This document shows, in pieces, positions 43,626 to 52,341 of a stretch of 53,298 nt of DNA. Position numbers and translations under genes: made by a program. Source of the DNA: an uncultured Pseudomonadota bacterium (GTDB lineage: Bacteria > Myxococcota_A > UBA796 > SXON01); the NCBI GenBank assembly GCA_903885375.1, contig CAISIK010000062.1:1-53298 (forward strand), given 5' to 3'. The notes beneath the pieces are model-generated. The model worked only from the letters and a program-made list of their open reading frames with translations. It did no database searches and was not told the DNA's origin. Every line of letters starts with the position of its first letter. Position 1 is the first letter of the stretch.

Positions 43626-44249
43626 GTGCTCCTCGGCGAAACGGCGGACCTGCGATTCGTGGCCAAGCCCCCGGGCCTGCCCTGCTTCCCGCCGCACGCC
43701 AACCCCGAGGGCGACTCGTTGTTGGCTCGTCTCACGGCCGCGGGGCTCGCGGGTGAGGGGGAGTTCCCGGCGGGCTTCGCAGGCGGCATCGCGCATCGGC
43801 TCGACACGCTCACGAGCGGGTTCGTGGTGGTGGCCCGCTCCCTCGACGCGCTCGCGGCGGTGCGGGCGGAGTGGCCGACGCTCCGCAAGTTCTACCGCTT
43901 CCGGAGCGCCGGCGTGGTGGACTTCGAGGAGCGGGAGGTGATCGCCCCGATCGCCAACCACGCCCGCCGCGCGGACCGCGTGGTGGTGCAGCGGTGGGCG
44001 CGGGAGCGGCACCGCGGCCACTGGCTGCCGGCGTACACGCGCCTGCGGCGGCTGGCCCCGCCGTGGTGGGAGGCGGAAATCCGTACCGGGGTTCGTCACC
44101 AGGTCCGCGCCCACGCGGCGTTCGCGGGGCTGCCGCTCGACGGCGACACGATCTACGGCGGCGCGCAGGGCACGCCCGTGCTCGTGCACGTGGCCATCCT
44201 CGGCCCGCGGTGGTGCTTCCGGTTGCCCGAGGCTACGACGAGCGGATGA
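43626..44249 (+). CDS. RluA-family pseudouridine synthase
   Basis: The 207-aa enzyme has the catalytic motif HRLDTLTSG with Asp60, preceded by FVAKPPGLPCFP, and ends with VRHQVRAHAAFAGLPLDGD and HVAILG. It isomerises uridine in rRNA or tRNA. The GTG at 43626 is chosen because the longer frame lies within the repeat element. It is coupled to the next gene (ATGA). Confidence 0.88.
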   Translation: MLLGETADLRFVAKPPGLPCFPPHANPEGDSLLARLTAAGLAGEGEFPAGFAGGIAHRLDTLTSGFVVVARSLDALAAVRAEWPTLRKFYRFRSAGVVDFEEREVIAPIANHARRADRVVVQRWARERHRGHWLPAYTRLRRLAPPWWEAEIRTGVRHQVRAHAAFAGLPLDGDTIYGGAQGTPVLVHVAILGPRWCFRLPEATTSG

Positions 44250-45034
44250 GCTGGTTCGACCGCCACGCCGGAGAGGACCCGGCGGCCTTCTTCCGCCGCC
44301 TCGGCACCGCGTTGGAGTCGGCGGGGGTGTCGGCGGCGGTCGAGGCCGCGTGCGGGCCGTTCGGCTTGCGCCGCTTTGTGGCGCGCGCGGAGGTGCGGGA
44401 GGGGCGCGTGAAGCTCGGCGCGGTCGACAGCGTGCCGCTGCCGAAGGGGGGCGGCCCGCCGTCGGGGGCGGCGTGGATCGCGGGTGCGCCCGCGCTCGAG
44501 AGCACCCTCACGCGGTTCCGTCGGTCGTTGCCGCCCGCGGCGCAGTTCACGGAGCTGGCGATCGGCGTCGTGCGCCACGAGGAGGGGCCGCTCGACCTCA
44601 GCCTCCGCATGGAGGAGGACGCCGCAGCGCTCCGCCCCACCGACCTGCCGGTGCCCACCGGAGCGGCGCACCCGTGCGAAGACCCCGCCTACCTCCGCGC
44701 GCTGGCGGGCTGGGCGCCGCGCCTCGATGCGATGCGGGCGAACTTCTCGGTGGCGCGGTCGGAGTGGGCGCTCGTGGATGGGCGCCTCGACGATGGGGGG
44801 CGTCGCGTGCCCGCCATGGCGCTCGCCACCTGGCACCCCGGTCAGCGCCGCTTCGAGTGGTTGCTGGACCGGCCGGCGGCGGAGGAGGCGCCGTTCGTGG
44901 AGCCGTCGTTCTCGCTGGACCAGAGCGGGGCGATGGAGCTTGTGTGCTTCGCCGCGCTCCGCCTCGGGGCGGCCTCGGTGGTGCAGGGCACGCTCGAAAC
45001 GGGGGTGCTCGTGTACCTCGCCACCCGCGCCTGA
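44246..45034 (+). CDS. Conserved-looking cytosolic protein, unknown function
   Basis: The 262-aa protein (MSWFDRHAGEDPAAFFRRLG) has no signal peptide or transmembrane helix. It looks like one or two alpha/beta domains with a few Trp-rich strands (ALATWHPGQRRFEWLLDR). I do not recognise a family. Overlap with the pseudouridine synthase suggests joint expression. Confidence 0.65.
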   Translation: MSWFDRHAGEDPAAFFRRLGTALESAGVSAAVEAACGPFGLRRFVARAEVREGRVKLGAVDSVPLPKGGGPPSGAAWIAGAPALESTLTRFRRSLPPAAQFTELAIGVVRHEEGPLDLSLRMEEDAAALRPTDLPVPTGAAHPCEDPAYLRALAGWAPRLDAMRANFSVARSEWALVDGRLDDGGRRVPAMALATWHPGQRRFEWLLDRPAAEEAPFVEPSFSLDQSGAMELVCFAALRLGAASVVQGTLETGVLVYLATRA

Positions 45035-45041
45035 TCGCGCC

Positions 45042-45094
45042 GCGATGCGCGGCGGCGCCCGTGGAACCCGGGCTGCCGGGCCTCCGCGCATCGC
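45042..45094. repeat. REP-like palindromic element, second copy
   Basis: GCGATGCGCGG (45042-45052) and CCGCGCATCGC (45084-45094) are perfect 11-bp inverted arms. The interior includes the 19-bp repeat also found at 18388-18406. Confidence 0.6.
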
Positions 45095-45128
45095 CCCATT
45101 CCCCGCTCCGGTTTAGCCTGGGGGGGCT

Positions 45129-46799
45129 GTGAGCCACCGCGTCGTCCTCCTCCTGCAGTCGCTCGCCCTCGCGCTCCTCGCGTGCTGGCCGGTGCTGCTG
45201 CATCCGGGCACAGCGGCGGTGGGCTCGCCCGAGTCCGACACCATCAAGCACCTGTGGACGCTCTGGTGGATGCGCGCGCAGCTCGCGGCCGGCGGCGGCA
45301 TCCACACCACGTTGGTGAACTTCCCGGATGGGATGAACCTCTTTCCGATCGAGCCCCTCAACGGGCTCGTCGCGTTCTTCCTGCCGCGGGAGCCGGTGCT
45401 GGTGTCGAACGTGCTGGCGGTGCTGCACCTCACGCTCGCCGGTGTGTGTGCGGGGTGGCTGGGCCGCCTGACGGCGGGAACGGAGCGCGGGGCGCTCGCT
45501 TGTGCCGCCTTGTTCGAGGGGAGTTCGTTCGTGGCGTTCACGCTGCACGTGGGCGTGGGCGAGCTTCGTGAGGCCTGGTGGCTGCCGCTCGGTCTCGGCT
45601 GCCTCGTGCGGGCGCACCAGCTCCGCACCGCCCGCTGGTTCCTCACGCTGGCGCTGGTGCTCGCGGGCGCGGCGCTGTCCTGCTTCTACCATGGGCTTTT
45701 CCTCGCCGTGGCCGTGTCGGTGTGGGCGCTCGTCACGCTGAGGCCCAGCCGGAAGCTCCTCGGGGGCTACGTGGTGGCGGCTTCGCTCTCGCTGGCGGTG
45801 GTGCTGCCGGTGGTGTCGGCGTTCTCCTCCAGCTTCGGCTCCGGCCAGGCGCGGCCGGTGCTCGGCGCCCGCGGGGAGGTGCTGCTCGACTACCGCGTGG
45901 AGGCGGCCCATCTCGACGACCTCGTGCGCTGGCGCTCCCCCGACGCGGAGGCGGAGGCGCGGCAGGAGCGGGCGTACGGCGGTGGCCGCTACCTGGGCCT
46001 CCTCGTGCTCCTGCTCGCCGGGTGCGGGATGGTCGCCTCGCCGCGGCGGGCCTACCCGTGGGTGGCGGTCGCGGGCACCGGGGTGGTGCTCGCGCTCGGC
46101 AGCGTGCTGTGGCTCGGGGAGGAGCGCGTGCTCGTGGGCGGGCATGCCTTGCGGTTGCCGCTCGCGTGGCTGAACCAGGCGCTGGTGGAGCACGCCGAGC
46201 CCATCCACTTCCCCGCGCGTTTCCTCGCGCTGGCGGCGCTCGGGCTCTCCGTGCTCGGCGGTCTCGCGCTTCGCTGGCGTTGGCTCGCCTGGCTCGTGCC
46301 CCTCGCGCTGGTGGATGTGGCGCTCCACGACCTCGCCGTGTGGCCCCGCCGGCTCACCACCCTCCCCGACATGCGGGGGCTGGATCAGGCCGCGCTCGCG
46401 GAGCTCGGCGTGACCGGGCCGGTCGCCGACCTCGCGCTTGCGGCCGAGAGCAACGAGGAGACCCGCACGCTCGCCGTGGCGGCGCAGATCGCGTCGGGCC
46501 TGCCCTCGCAGGGCGTGCCGATCGAGCGGCTCGATGGCTGGGCGCCCGAGGGCACCGCCTGGCTGCGAAGCCGCCCCATCCACGCGCTCGGGAACCTCGC
46601 CCGGCCCGGGGTCGCGGTGCCAACGCCGGAGCAGCTGAAAGCGGACCTCGCCGACCTGCACGCGCGCGGCTTTGCGGGTGTGCTCGTGACCCATCGGGAG
46701 CCCAACATCGACCCCCGCACCACCGCGCTCCTCACCCCGCTGTGCGGGGAGCCGTTGCGGGCAGCGCACGCAACGGTGTGGAAAGTCCCGGAGGAGTAG
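45129..46799 (+). CDS. Polytopic membrane protein, GT-C glycosyltransferase-like
   Basis: The 556-aa protein has about ten hydrophobic helices and a first loop with PESDTIKHLWTLWWM, resembling lipid-linked sugar transferases (GT-C fold) with an acidic pair in the first loop. The C-terminal ~150 aa is a soluble domain. GTG start 45129. Substrate unknown; envelope glycolipid or protein glycosylation is inference. Confidence 0.7.
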   Translation: MSHRVVLLLQSLALALLACWPVLLHPGTAAVGSPESDTIKHLWTLWWMRAQLAAGGGIHTTLVNFPDGMNLFPIEPLNGLVAFFLPREPVLVSNVLAVLHLTLAGVCAGWLGRLTAGTERGALACAALFEGSSFVAFTLHVGVGELREAWWLPLGLGCLVRAHQLRTARWFLTLALVLAGAALSCFYHGLFLAVAVSVWALVTLRPSRKLLGGYVVAASLSLAVVLPVVSAFSSSFGSGQARPVLGARGEVLLDYRVEAAHLDDLVRWRSPDAEAEARQERAYGGGRYLGLLVLLLAGCGMVASPRRAYPWVAVAGTGVVLALGSVLWLGEERVLVGGHALRLPLAWLNQALVEHAEPIHFPARFLALAALGLSVLGGLALRWRWLAWLVPLALVDVALHDLAVWPRRLTTLPDMRGLDQAALAELGVTGPVADLALAAESNEETRTLAVAAQIASGLPSQGVPIERLDGWAPEGTAWLRSRPIHALGNLARPGVAVPTPEQLKADLADLHARGFAGVLVTHREPNIDPRTTALLTPLCGEPLRAAHATVWKVPEE

Positions 46800-46833
46800 C
46801 CAAGTCCTGTTCCATCCGGTAACCTCGCCGGCC

Positions 46834-48093
46834 ATGACCCCCACCATTGTGCTGCTCGCGGCTTCGGCTTGGGCCTACGAGTCGGAAACGCAGCCCGTCC
46901 TGCTCGAGGACTCGGCGCCGGTGTTCGAGAACATCGCGTTCGACAGCGGGATCATTCCCAGCGGCAGCCCGGTCGGCGTGCAGTTCACGCTGGGCACCAA
47001 GGGCGGCACCGACGTGCGCATGGAGGGCGAGGCGAACCTCAGCTGGCCCGACGATGTCACGTTCGCCGCCGAAGGCGAGGCGCGCAAGGGCTACTTCGAG
47101 CTGGATGCCTCGCTCGATGCCATCACTTCCGTGGTGATCGACCTGTCGTCGTACGGGGGGCCGTCGGGCTCCTTCGAGATCGACCACCGCAGCCTCGCGA
47201 TGGATGGCCGCGCCATCTTCGACCCCTTCGTGCTCGAGGGCTCGGCCCAGCCGCGGGTGGAGATCGAGGACACCACCGACAGCACCCAGCTCATCAACTA
47301 CAGCTACGAGATCTTCGCCGGGGTGAGCCTCGACTTCACCGCCGACATGACCCCGACCATCACGGTAGGCTTCGAAGGCGTGCAGTGGCTGGCCAACGAG
47401 GGCGTCATCACCGAGGAGAACGAGCCGGTGGTGATCACGCCCGAGCAGGGCGCCGACTTCATCGTCGATACCGTGTTCCGCGGGCTCTATGACGGCACCA
47501 TCGCGCTGGTCTTCGATCCGCAGGTGTCGGTGACGGCGCCCTTCCTCGGCACGATCCCCCTCGTGTCCTTCGAGTACCCGCTCGAGCTCGTGACCGACTC
47601 CTTCGAGCAGGACTTCGAGCAGGTCTCGTTCACGTTCCCGATGCCGGTGCTCCAGCCCGGCTCCGACGCCGAGGACCTCGGCGAGGTCGAGCTCACCCAG
47701 CTCCGCACGGTCAACATCCCCATCGAGAACGTGGGCAACCTCGCGCTGCAGGGCACCGCCTCGATCGAAGGCAGCACCGCCTTCACCGTCTTCCCCACCC
47801 AGTTCAACGCTGCGCCCGGCACCTCCGACGGGCTCGTGGTCACCTTCGCGCCGGGCGAGCTGGGCGCGGCCTCTGCGGAGCTGGTGCTGACCAGCAACGA
47901 CCCCGGCTACCCCGACATCCGCGTGCTCCTGAGCGGCACGGGCATCGAGGCGGATGGCGGCCAGGAGGTGACCACCACCATCGTGGAGAGCACCTCCGGC
48001 TGCGGGTGCGAGAGCTCGCCTGCCTCCTCGGCCCTTCCGGGCGCGCTCGCTGCTGTCGGTGCGCTCGCCGCCCTCCGGCGTCGTCGCGCGTGA
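46834..48093 (+). CDS. Secreted protein with ASH-like domain and MYXO-CTERM-like tail
   Basis: The 419-aa protein has a short signal (MTPTIVLLAASAWA), a long beta-rich region and an Ig-like choice-of-anchor domain (about residues 280-370; VNIPIENVGNLALQGTA, VTFAPGELGAASAELVLTSN). The tail is SGCGCES / hydrophobic / LRRRRA. Surface-anchored; function unknown. Confidence 0.78.
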   Translation: MTPTIVLLAASAWAYESETQPVLLEDSAPVFENIAFDSGIIPSGSPVGVQFTLGTKGGTDVRMEGEANLSWPDDVTFAAEGEARKGYFELDASLDAITSVVIDLSSYGGPSGSFEIDHRSLAMDGRAIFDPFVLEGSAQPRVEIEDTTDSTQLINYSYEIFAGVSLDFTADMTPTITVGFEGVQWLANEGVITEENEPVVITPEQGADFIVDTVFRGLYDGTIALVFDPQVSVTAPFLGTIPLVSFEYPLELVTDSFEQDFEQVSFTFPMPVLQPGSDAEDLGEVELTQLRTVNIPIENVGNLALQGTASIEGSTAFTVFPTQFNAAPGTSDGLVVTFAPGELGAASAELVLTSNDPGYPDIRVLLSGTGIEADGGQEVTTTIVESTSGCGCESSPASSALPGALAAVGALAALRRRRA

Positions 48094-48854
48094 GCCACAG
48101 CCCGACGCTCCCGTATGCCACCGGGTCCGCCGCATCCCGCACCGGTCCAAGGCACGCCGAGAACGAAGACCAGTACCGCATCCTCGACGCGAACCACCTC
48201 GCGGTGGCTGCCATCCGGAAGGGCGCGCTCTTCGTGGTGGCCGACGGCGTGAGCACCTCCCGGCGCGGCCGGTACGCCGCCGAGCTCATGTGCTCCCGCG
48301 TGGACACCTTCTTCGACCGGTTCGCGGCACCGCGGGTGGAGAGCCTCACGCAGCTCGTCAGCGAGGTGGACTGGGAGCTCCGCGGGCTCGGTCACGGGCA
48401 GGCCGCCTGCACCGTTTCGCTCCTCTGGCTCGCGTACGGCATGGCCACGGTGGTGCACGTGGGCGATTCGCAGCTCTACCGCATCCGCCACGGCGACTGC
48501 CGCCGCCTCACCCAGAACCACCGCGGCGGCCGGAGCCTCGGCGCCTACGTGGGCATGGGCCCCCAGATCGCCGACGTCATGCAGGTCTGGCAGGAGCCCC
48601 TCTTCGTGGGCGACCTGTTCCTGATCGTGAGCGACGGCGTGACCGAGGTCATTCAGCCCGATGAGCTCCTCGATGCCTGGTGGAACGAGGCGGGCAACAC
48701 CCAGCGGGCGGCCACCTCCATCATCGCCGAGGTGAACCGGCGGGGCGGGCAGGACGACGCCACCGCGCTCGTGGTGGATGTGCTCGCCGTGGAGGCCGAC
48801 CCCTCGGAGGAGACCACGTTCTCGGGTCGAACGGTTTTTGTCGGGCGGCGCTGA
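48090..48854 (+). CDS. PP2C-family serine/threonine phosphatase
   Basis: The 254-aa cytosolic enzyme shows the PPM motifs: NEDQYRI, VVADGVSTSRRG, VHVGDSQLYRI, IVSDGVTEV and GGQDDATALVV, which hold the metal-binding Asp residues. It should remove phosphate from Ser/Thr of proteins, opposing Hanks-type kinases (none in this window). GTG start overlaps the previous stop (GTGA). Confidence 0.9.
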   Translation: MSHSPTLPYATGSAASRTGPRHAENEDQYRILDANHLAVAAIRKGALFVVADGVSTSRRGRYAAELMCSRVDTFFDRFAAPRVESLTQLVSEVDWELRGLGHGQAACTVSLLWLAYGMATVVHVGDSQLYRIRHGDCRRLTQNHRGGRSLGAYVGMGPQIADVMQVWQEPLFVGDLFLIVSDGVTEVIQPDELLDAWWNEAGNTQRAATSIIAEVNRRGGQDDATALVVDVLAVEADPSEETTFSGRTVFVGRR

Positions 48855-48936
48855 GGGCGTCCCGAACGAAAATGGGCGGTTCGATCACGCGAGCGGAGTG
48901 GCCGAAGCTCGTCGGACGTTGTAGGGGCCGGCCCGA

Positions 48937-50250
48937 ATGCTTACCCACCTCCTCTTCTTTTCTGCCGCGTTCGCGGAGGACCTCGAAGTCACCTCCAACG
49001 TCCGGGGGTTGTCCATCGTCGTGAACGGCGTGGACACCGGCAAGAAGACGCCCGCCACCATCACGGGCGTCGCGCCGGGCAGCGCCATGATCCAGGTGGG
49101 GGACAGTTGCCGCGCCGGCAGCGCCATGGCCGAGGTCGCCGCTGGCGTCGGGAGCCGGGTGAACGTTCGCGCGGAGGAGCAGCTCGCTACGCTCACGGTG
49201 GCGGTGAAGCCCGCCCAGGCCGTGGTCGACGTCAACGGCGGCAAGGTCACCCTCAGCCCCAACGTGCCGGTGGGGCTGCCTTGCGGCACCTACGAGATCA
49301 CGGCCTCGCTGAAGGGCTACTCCCCCGCGAGCTACTCGCTGGAGCTCATCGGCGGGCAAACGCTGGAGCTGCCCGTGGAGCTCGAGCGCCTCGGCACCAG
49401 CAGCGTGGAGGTGTCGGTTTCGCCGCGCACGGCCATCATCCTGTTCGACGGCGTGCAGGTGGGCCAGGACGCCGCGGCGCTCCCCACCGTCTATGAGGGC
49501 ATGCACACCCTCGCCGCCAACGGAAAGGGCTTCAACGACCTGTCCGCGCCCGTGTGGGTGGAGGGTGGCAACAACCTCGTTTTCCGGATGGAGCTCGGGC
49601 GAGGCGATTCCCCGGGTTCGGTGGTGGCCGTGGGCGGTGCCGGGCGCACCGCGCTCCAAGAAGGCGCGCGGCGCGCGGGCGGGAAGGAGGAGGCCGACGA
49701 GGCCGAGGAAGAGGTGACCGCGCCGGTCCTGGTAGCGGAGAAGCCCGAGGAGGAAGAGGAGGAGGAGCCCGACCAGGAGCTCGCTCCCGTGAAGAGCTGG
49801 TCGGAGAAGGCGGCCGCGGCCGCGGCGAAGGACCAGCCCGCGGAGAAGAAGCCGGTGGCAGCAGATCTCGATGCGGTCGAGCCCGCCAAGCCCTCGAAGA
49901 CCGGCCTCCGGGTGGGCGGTGGCGTGCTGCTCGGCCTCGGCGCGGTGGTGGGCGGCGGCGGCGGCTACTACGCCTACTCCCTCGCGGCCGAGTCCTTCAC
50001 GATCTCCGAGGCCAAGTACGCCGCGGCCGATGCGGCCACGGGCGATCAGGCTGTGAAGCTCATGGAGGCGGCCGACGCCTACTACTACGAGGAGTTCGGC
50101 CCGAAGAACAACCTGATGATCGGCGCCTTCGGCGCGGGCGGTCTGCTCGCCGGGGCCGGCCTGCTCCTGCTGGTGATCGACGGCGAGGCCACTCCCTTCG
50201 TGGCGCCCGCGCCCGGGGGCGGCATGGTGGGATGGTCCTCCTCCTTCTGA
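48937..50250 (+). CDS. PEGA-domain exported protein with C-terminal helices
   Basis: The 437-aa protein has a 13-aa signal (MLTHLLFFSAAFA), three PEGA-like beta repeats (about 17-75, 80-145, 150-215), an acidic/basic low-complexity linker (about 240-320) and two hydrophobic segments (about 328-350 and 390-415). PEGA domains occur in surface-layer or sensory proteins. Its 3' end overlaps the next gene by 19 bp. Confidence 0.8.
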   Translation: MLTHLLFFSAAFAEDLEVTSNVRGLSIVVNGVDTGKKTPATITGVAPGSAMIQVGDSCRAGSAMAEVAAGVGSRVNVRAEEQLATLTVAVKPAQAVVDVNGGKVTLSPNVPVGLPCGTYEITASLKGYSPASYSLELIGGQTLELPVELERLGTSSVEVSVSPRTAIILFDGVQVGQDAAALPTVYEGMHTLAANGKGFNDLSAPVWVEGGNNLVFRMELGRGDSPGSVVAVGGAGRTALQEGARRAGGKEEADEAEEEVTAPVLVAEKPEEEEEEEPDQELAPVKSWSEKAAAAAAKDQPAEKKPVAADLDAVEPAKPSKTGLRVGGGVLLGLGAVVGGGGGYYAYSLAAESFTISEAKYAAADAATGDQAVKLMEAADAYYYEEFGPKNNLMIGAFGAGGLLAGAGLLLLVIDGEATPFVAPAPGGGMVGWSSSF

Positions 50251-51074
50251 TCGGCTGCGCGTGCGGGCGAACGCCGGAGTCGGCGCCGCCCGCCGCAGTG
50301 CCCGTTCCTGCGGCCGCGCCCGCGTCGCGCGAGGTCGCCGCGGGTGGCGCCCTCCCGCTGTCCTGCGAGCCCTCGGCCCTGGTGCACACCGCGGCCGGGT
50401 GGGTCGTGGGCGACAACGAAGACGAGAACGGGCTCTTCCGCCTCGGGGAGGACATGGCGCTTCTCGACCGGCCGCCCCTTTCCACCCCCGTGGAGGACGT
50501 CGAGGCGCTCGCGCTCCTCGGCGATGCGCTCGTGGTGGTGGGGAGCCACAGCGCGAACCGGAACGGCAAGCCCAAGCCCGACCGCCACCGCATCCTCCTC
50601 GCCGACGGGCGGGTGTTTGCGCTCGACCTCGCGGGCTTCCCGGGGGCCGACGAGGTGAACGTGGAGGGCGCGGTGGGGCTCGGCGGGGAGCTGGTGCTCG
50701 GCCTGCGCGCCCCGCTCGCCGGCCCGCAGGCCTGGCTCCTCGTGGTGGACACCGGCGCGACTGCGGGTCGGATCACCCGCAGGGTGCCGATCGACCTCGG
50801 TGGCGCCGGCGTGCGCGAGCTCACACCGTACCGGGGCGGGGTGCTCGTGGTGTCCGGCGCCCCAGCGGACAGCGCCCAGCCCTTCGGCCTCTGGTGGCTG
50901 GCCAGCCTGGGCGCGGCGCCCGTGCGGCTCGAGGCCGCGGTTCCCACCTCGGCCGAGGGCGCCTGGGTGGTGGACGAATCCACCCTGCGCGTGGTGATCG
51001 ACGGCGACGGCGAGCCGGGCGCCTGCAAGACGGCGGGTCGCTGGATGGACATCCCGTTCACGCCCCCGAAATGA
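50232..51074 (+). CDS. Lipoprotein, DUF3616-like beta-propeller
   Basis: The 280-aa protein starts MVLLLLIGC (Cys9). The body has GDNEDENGLFRL and DEVNVEGAVGLGGELVLGLR, as in DUF3616 propellers, whose role is unknown. The start ATG 50232 lies inside the PEGA gene, so translation is probably coupled. Confidence 0.75.
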   Translation: MVLLLLIGCACGRTPESAPPAAVPVPAAAPASREVAAGGALPLSCEPSALVHTAAGWVVGDNEDENGLFRLGEDMALLDRPPLSTPVEDVEALALLGDALVVVGSHSANRNGKPKPDRHRILLADGRVFALDLAGFPGADEVNVEGAVGLGGELVLGLRAPLAGPQAWLLVVDTGATAGRITRRVPIDLGGAGVRELTPYRGGVLVVSGAPADSAQPFGLWWLASLGAAPVRLEAAVPTSAEGAWVVDESTLRVVIDGDGEPGACKTAGRWMDIPFTPPK

Positions 51075-51120
51075 TCGGCACCAGCCATTTTCTGGCAGGC
51101 CGGCGGCATACCGGGCGGGG

Positions 51121-52341
51121 ATGCGAATCCTCCACACCTCCGACTGGCACCTCGGGGTGTCCCTGCGGGACCACCCTCGCGAAGCCGAACACGCCGCCTT
51201 CCTCGGTTGGCTCACCGAAACGGTAGTGGCCCGCGAGGTCGATGTCGTGCTCGTGGCGGGCGACATCTTCGACACCGCGAACCCGCCTTCCCGCGCCCTG
51301 GCCCAGTGGTATGGCTGGCTCGCCACGGTGATCGCGCGCCGGCCCGGCGTGCGCATCGTGGCCATCGGCGGCAACCACGACAGTGCGGCGCGCATCGATG
51401 CCTCCGCCGAGCTCCTGCGTTCGCTGAGCGTACACACGGTGGGGGGCCTCCAACGCGGCGAGGCGGGCGCGGTGGAGGTGGCCGACTGCGTGGTGCCGCT
51501 CTGCGATGCCGAGGGCACCATCCGGGCGGTGGTGGGCGCGGTGCCCTTCCTCGGGGCGCTCGCCGTCGAGGAGATCGAGGCGGTCTATGCGCGCGTGTGT
51601 GCCACCATGCGGGCGATGGCTCCCCCCGAAGCGGCGCTCCTGCTGATGGGGCACCTGTTTGCGGTCGGCGCGCGGGCGGGCCGGCGCAGCGGCGATTCCG
51701 AGCGGATGATGGCGGGTGGGGTGGAGCACGTGCCCGTGGCCGTGTTCCCGGAGGATGTGGCGTACACCGCCCTCGGGCACCTTCATCTCGGCCAGGAGCC
51801 CGGCCCGCGCGTGGCGTACTCCGGCTCGCCGCTCCCGCTTTCCTTCTCCGAGCGCGACTACGTGCACCGGGTGCTGCTGGTCGACCTCGTGCCCGAGCCC
51901 GGGGCCCGGGCGTCCGCCCGCGTGGAGCCCGTGGTCATCCCCCGAAGCGTAGCGGTGGAGAGCTGGCCGCACCGCCACGAGGCCGAGGCGCTGCTCCCGC
52001 CCGCGGCGGCCCACCAGCGGGTCACGATGCGCCCGCTCGTCCAGCCCGGGGCGGTGGGGCTCCCGCTGGTGCAGATCCGCCTCGCGCCCGGCGCCACCGC
52101 CGTGCACAAGCGGGAGATCGAGGAGGCCGCGGTTGGCCGCGACTTCCGGTGCCTCCACGTGGAGCTGAACACCGAGCGCACGGTGGCGGCCGGCCAACCG
52201 GCCGCTCGCCTCGATGAGCTCACGCCCCGGGAGGTCTTTGAGGATGAGTGGGGGCGCCGCTTCCCCGAGGAGCCCCTACCCGCCGAGGTGCTTGCTGCGT
52301 TCAACGAGGCCGTGGCCGCCGTCGCCGAGGAGGGAGCATGA
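51121..52341 (+). CDS. sbcD: SbcD nuclease subunit (Mre11-like)
   Basis: The 406-aa metallophosphoesterase has HTSDWHLG, AGDIFDT, GGNHDS, MGHLF and GHLHLGQ, the Mn2+-binding motifs of the SbcD/Mre11 nuclease. With SbcC it cuts hairpins and trims double-strand break ends. The stop overlaps the sbcC start (ATGA). Confidence 0.96.
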   Translation: MRILHTSDWHLGVSLRDHPREAEHAAFLGWLTETVVAREVDVVLVAGDIFDTANPPSRALAQWYGWLATVIARRPGVRIVAIGGNHDSAARIDASAELLRSLSVHTVGGLQRGEAGAVEVADCVVPLCDAEGTIRAVVGAVPFLGALAVEEIEAVYARVCATMRAMAPPEAALLLMGHLFAVGARAGRRSGDSERMMAGGVEHVPVAVFPEDVAYTALGHLHLGQEPGPRVAYSGSPLPLSFSERDYVHRVLLVDLVPEPGARASARVEPVVIPRSVAVESWPHRHEAEALLPPAAAHQRVTMRPLVQPGAVGLPLVQIRLAPGATAVHKREIEEAAVGRDFRCLHVELNTERTVAAGQPAARLDELTPREVFEDEWGRRFPEEPLPAEVLAAFNEAVAAVAEEGA

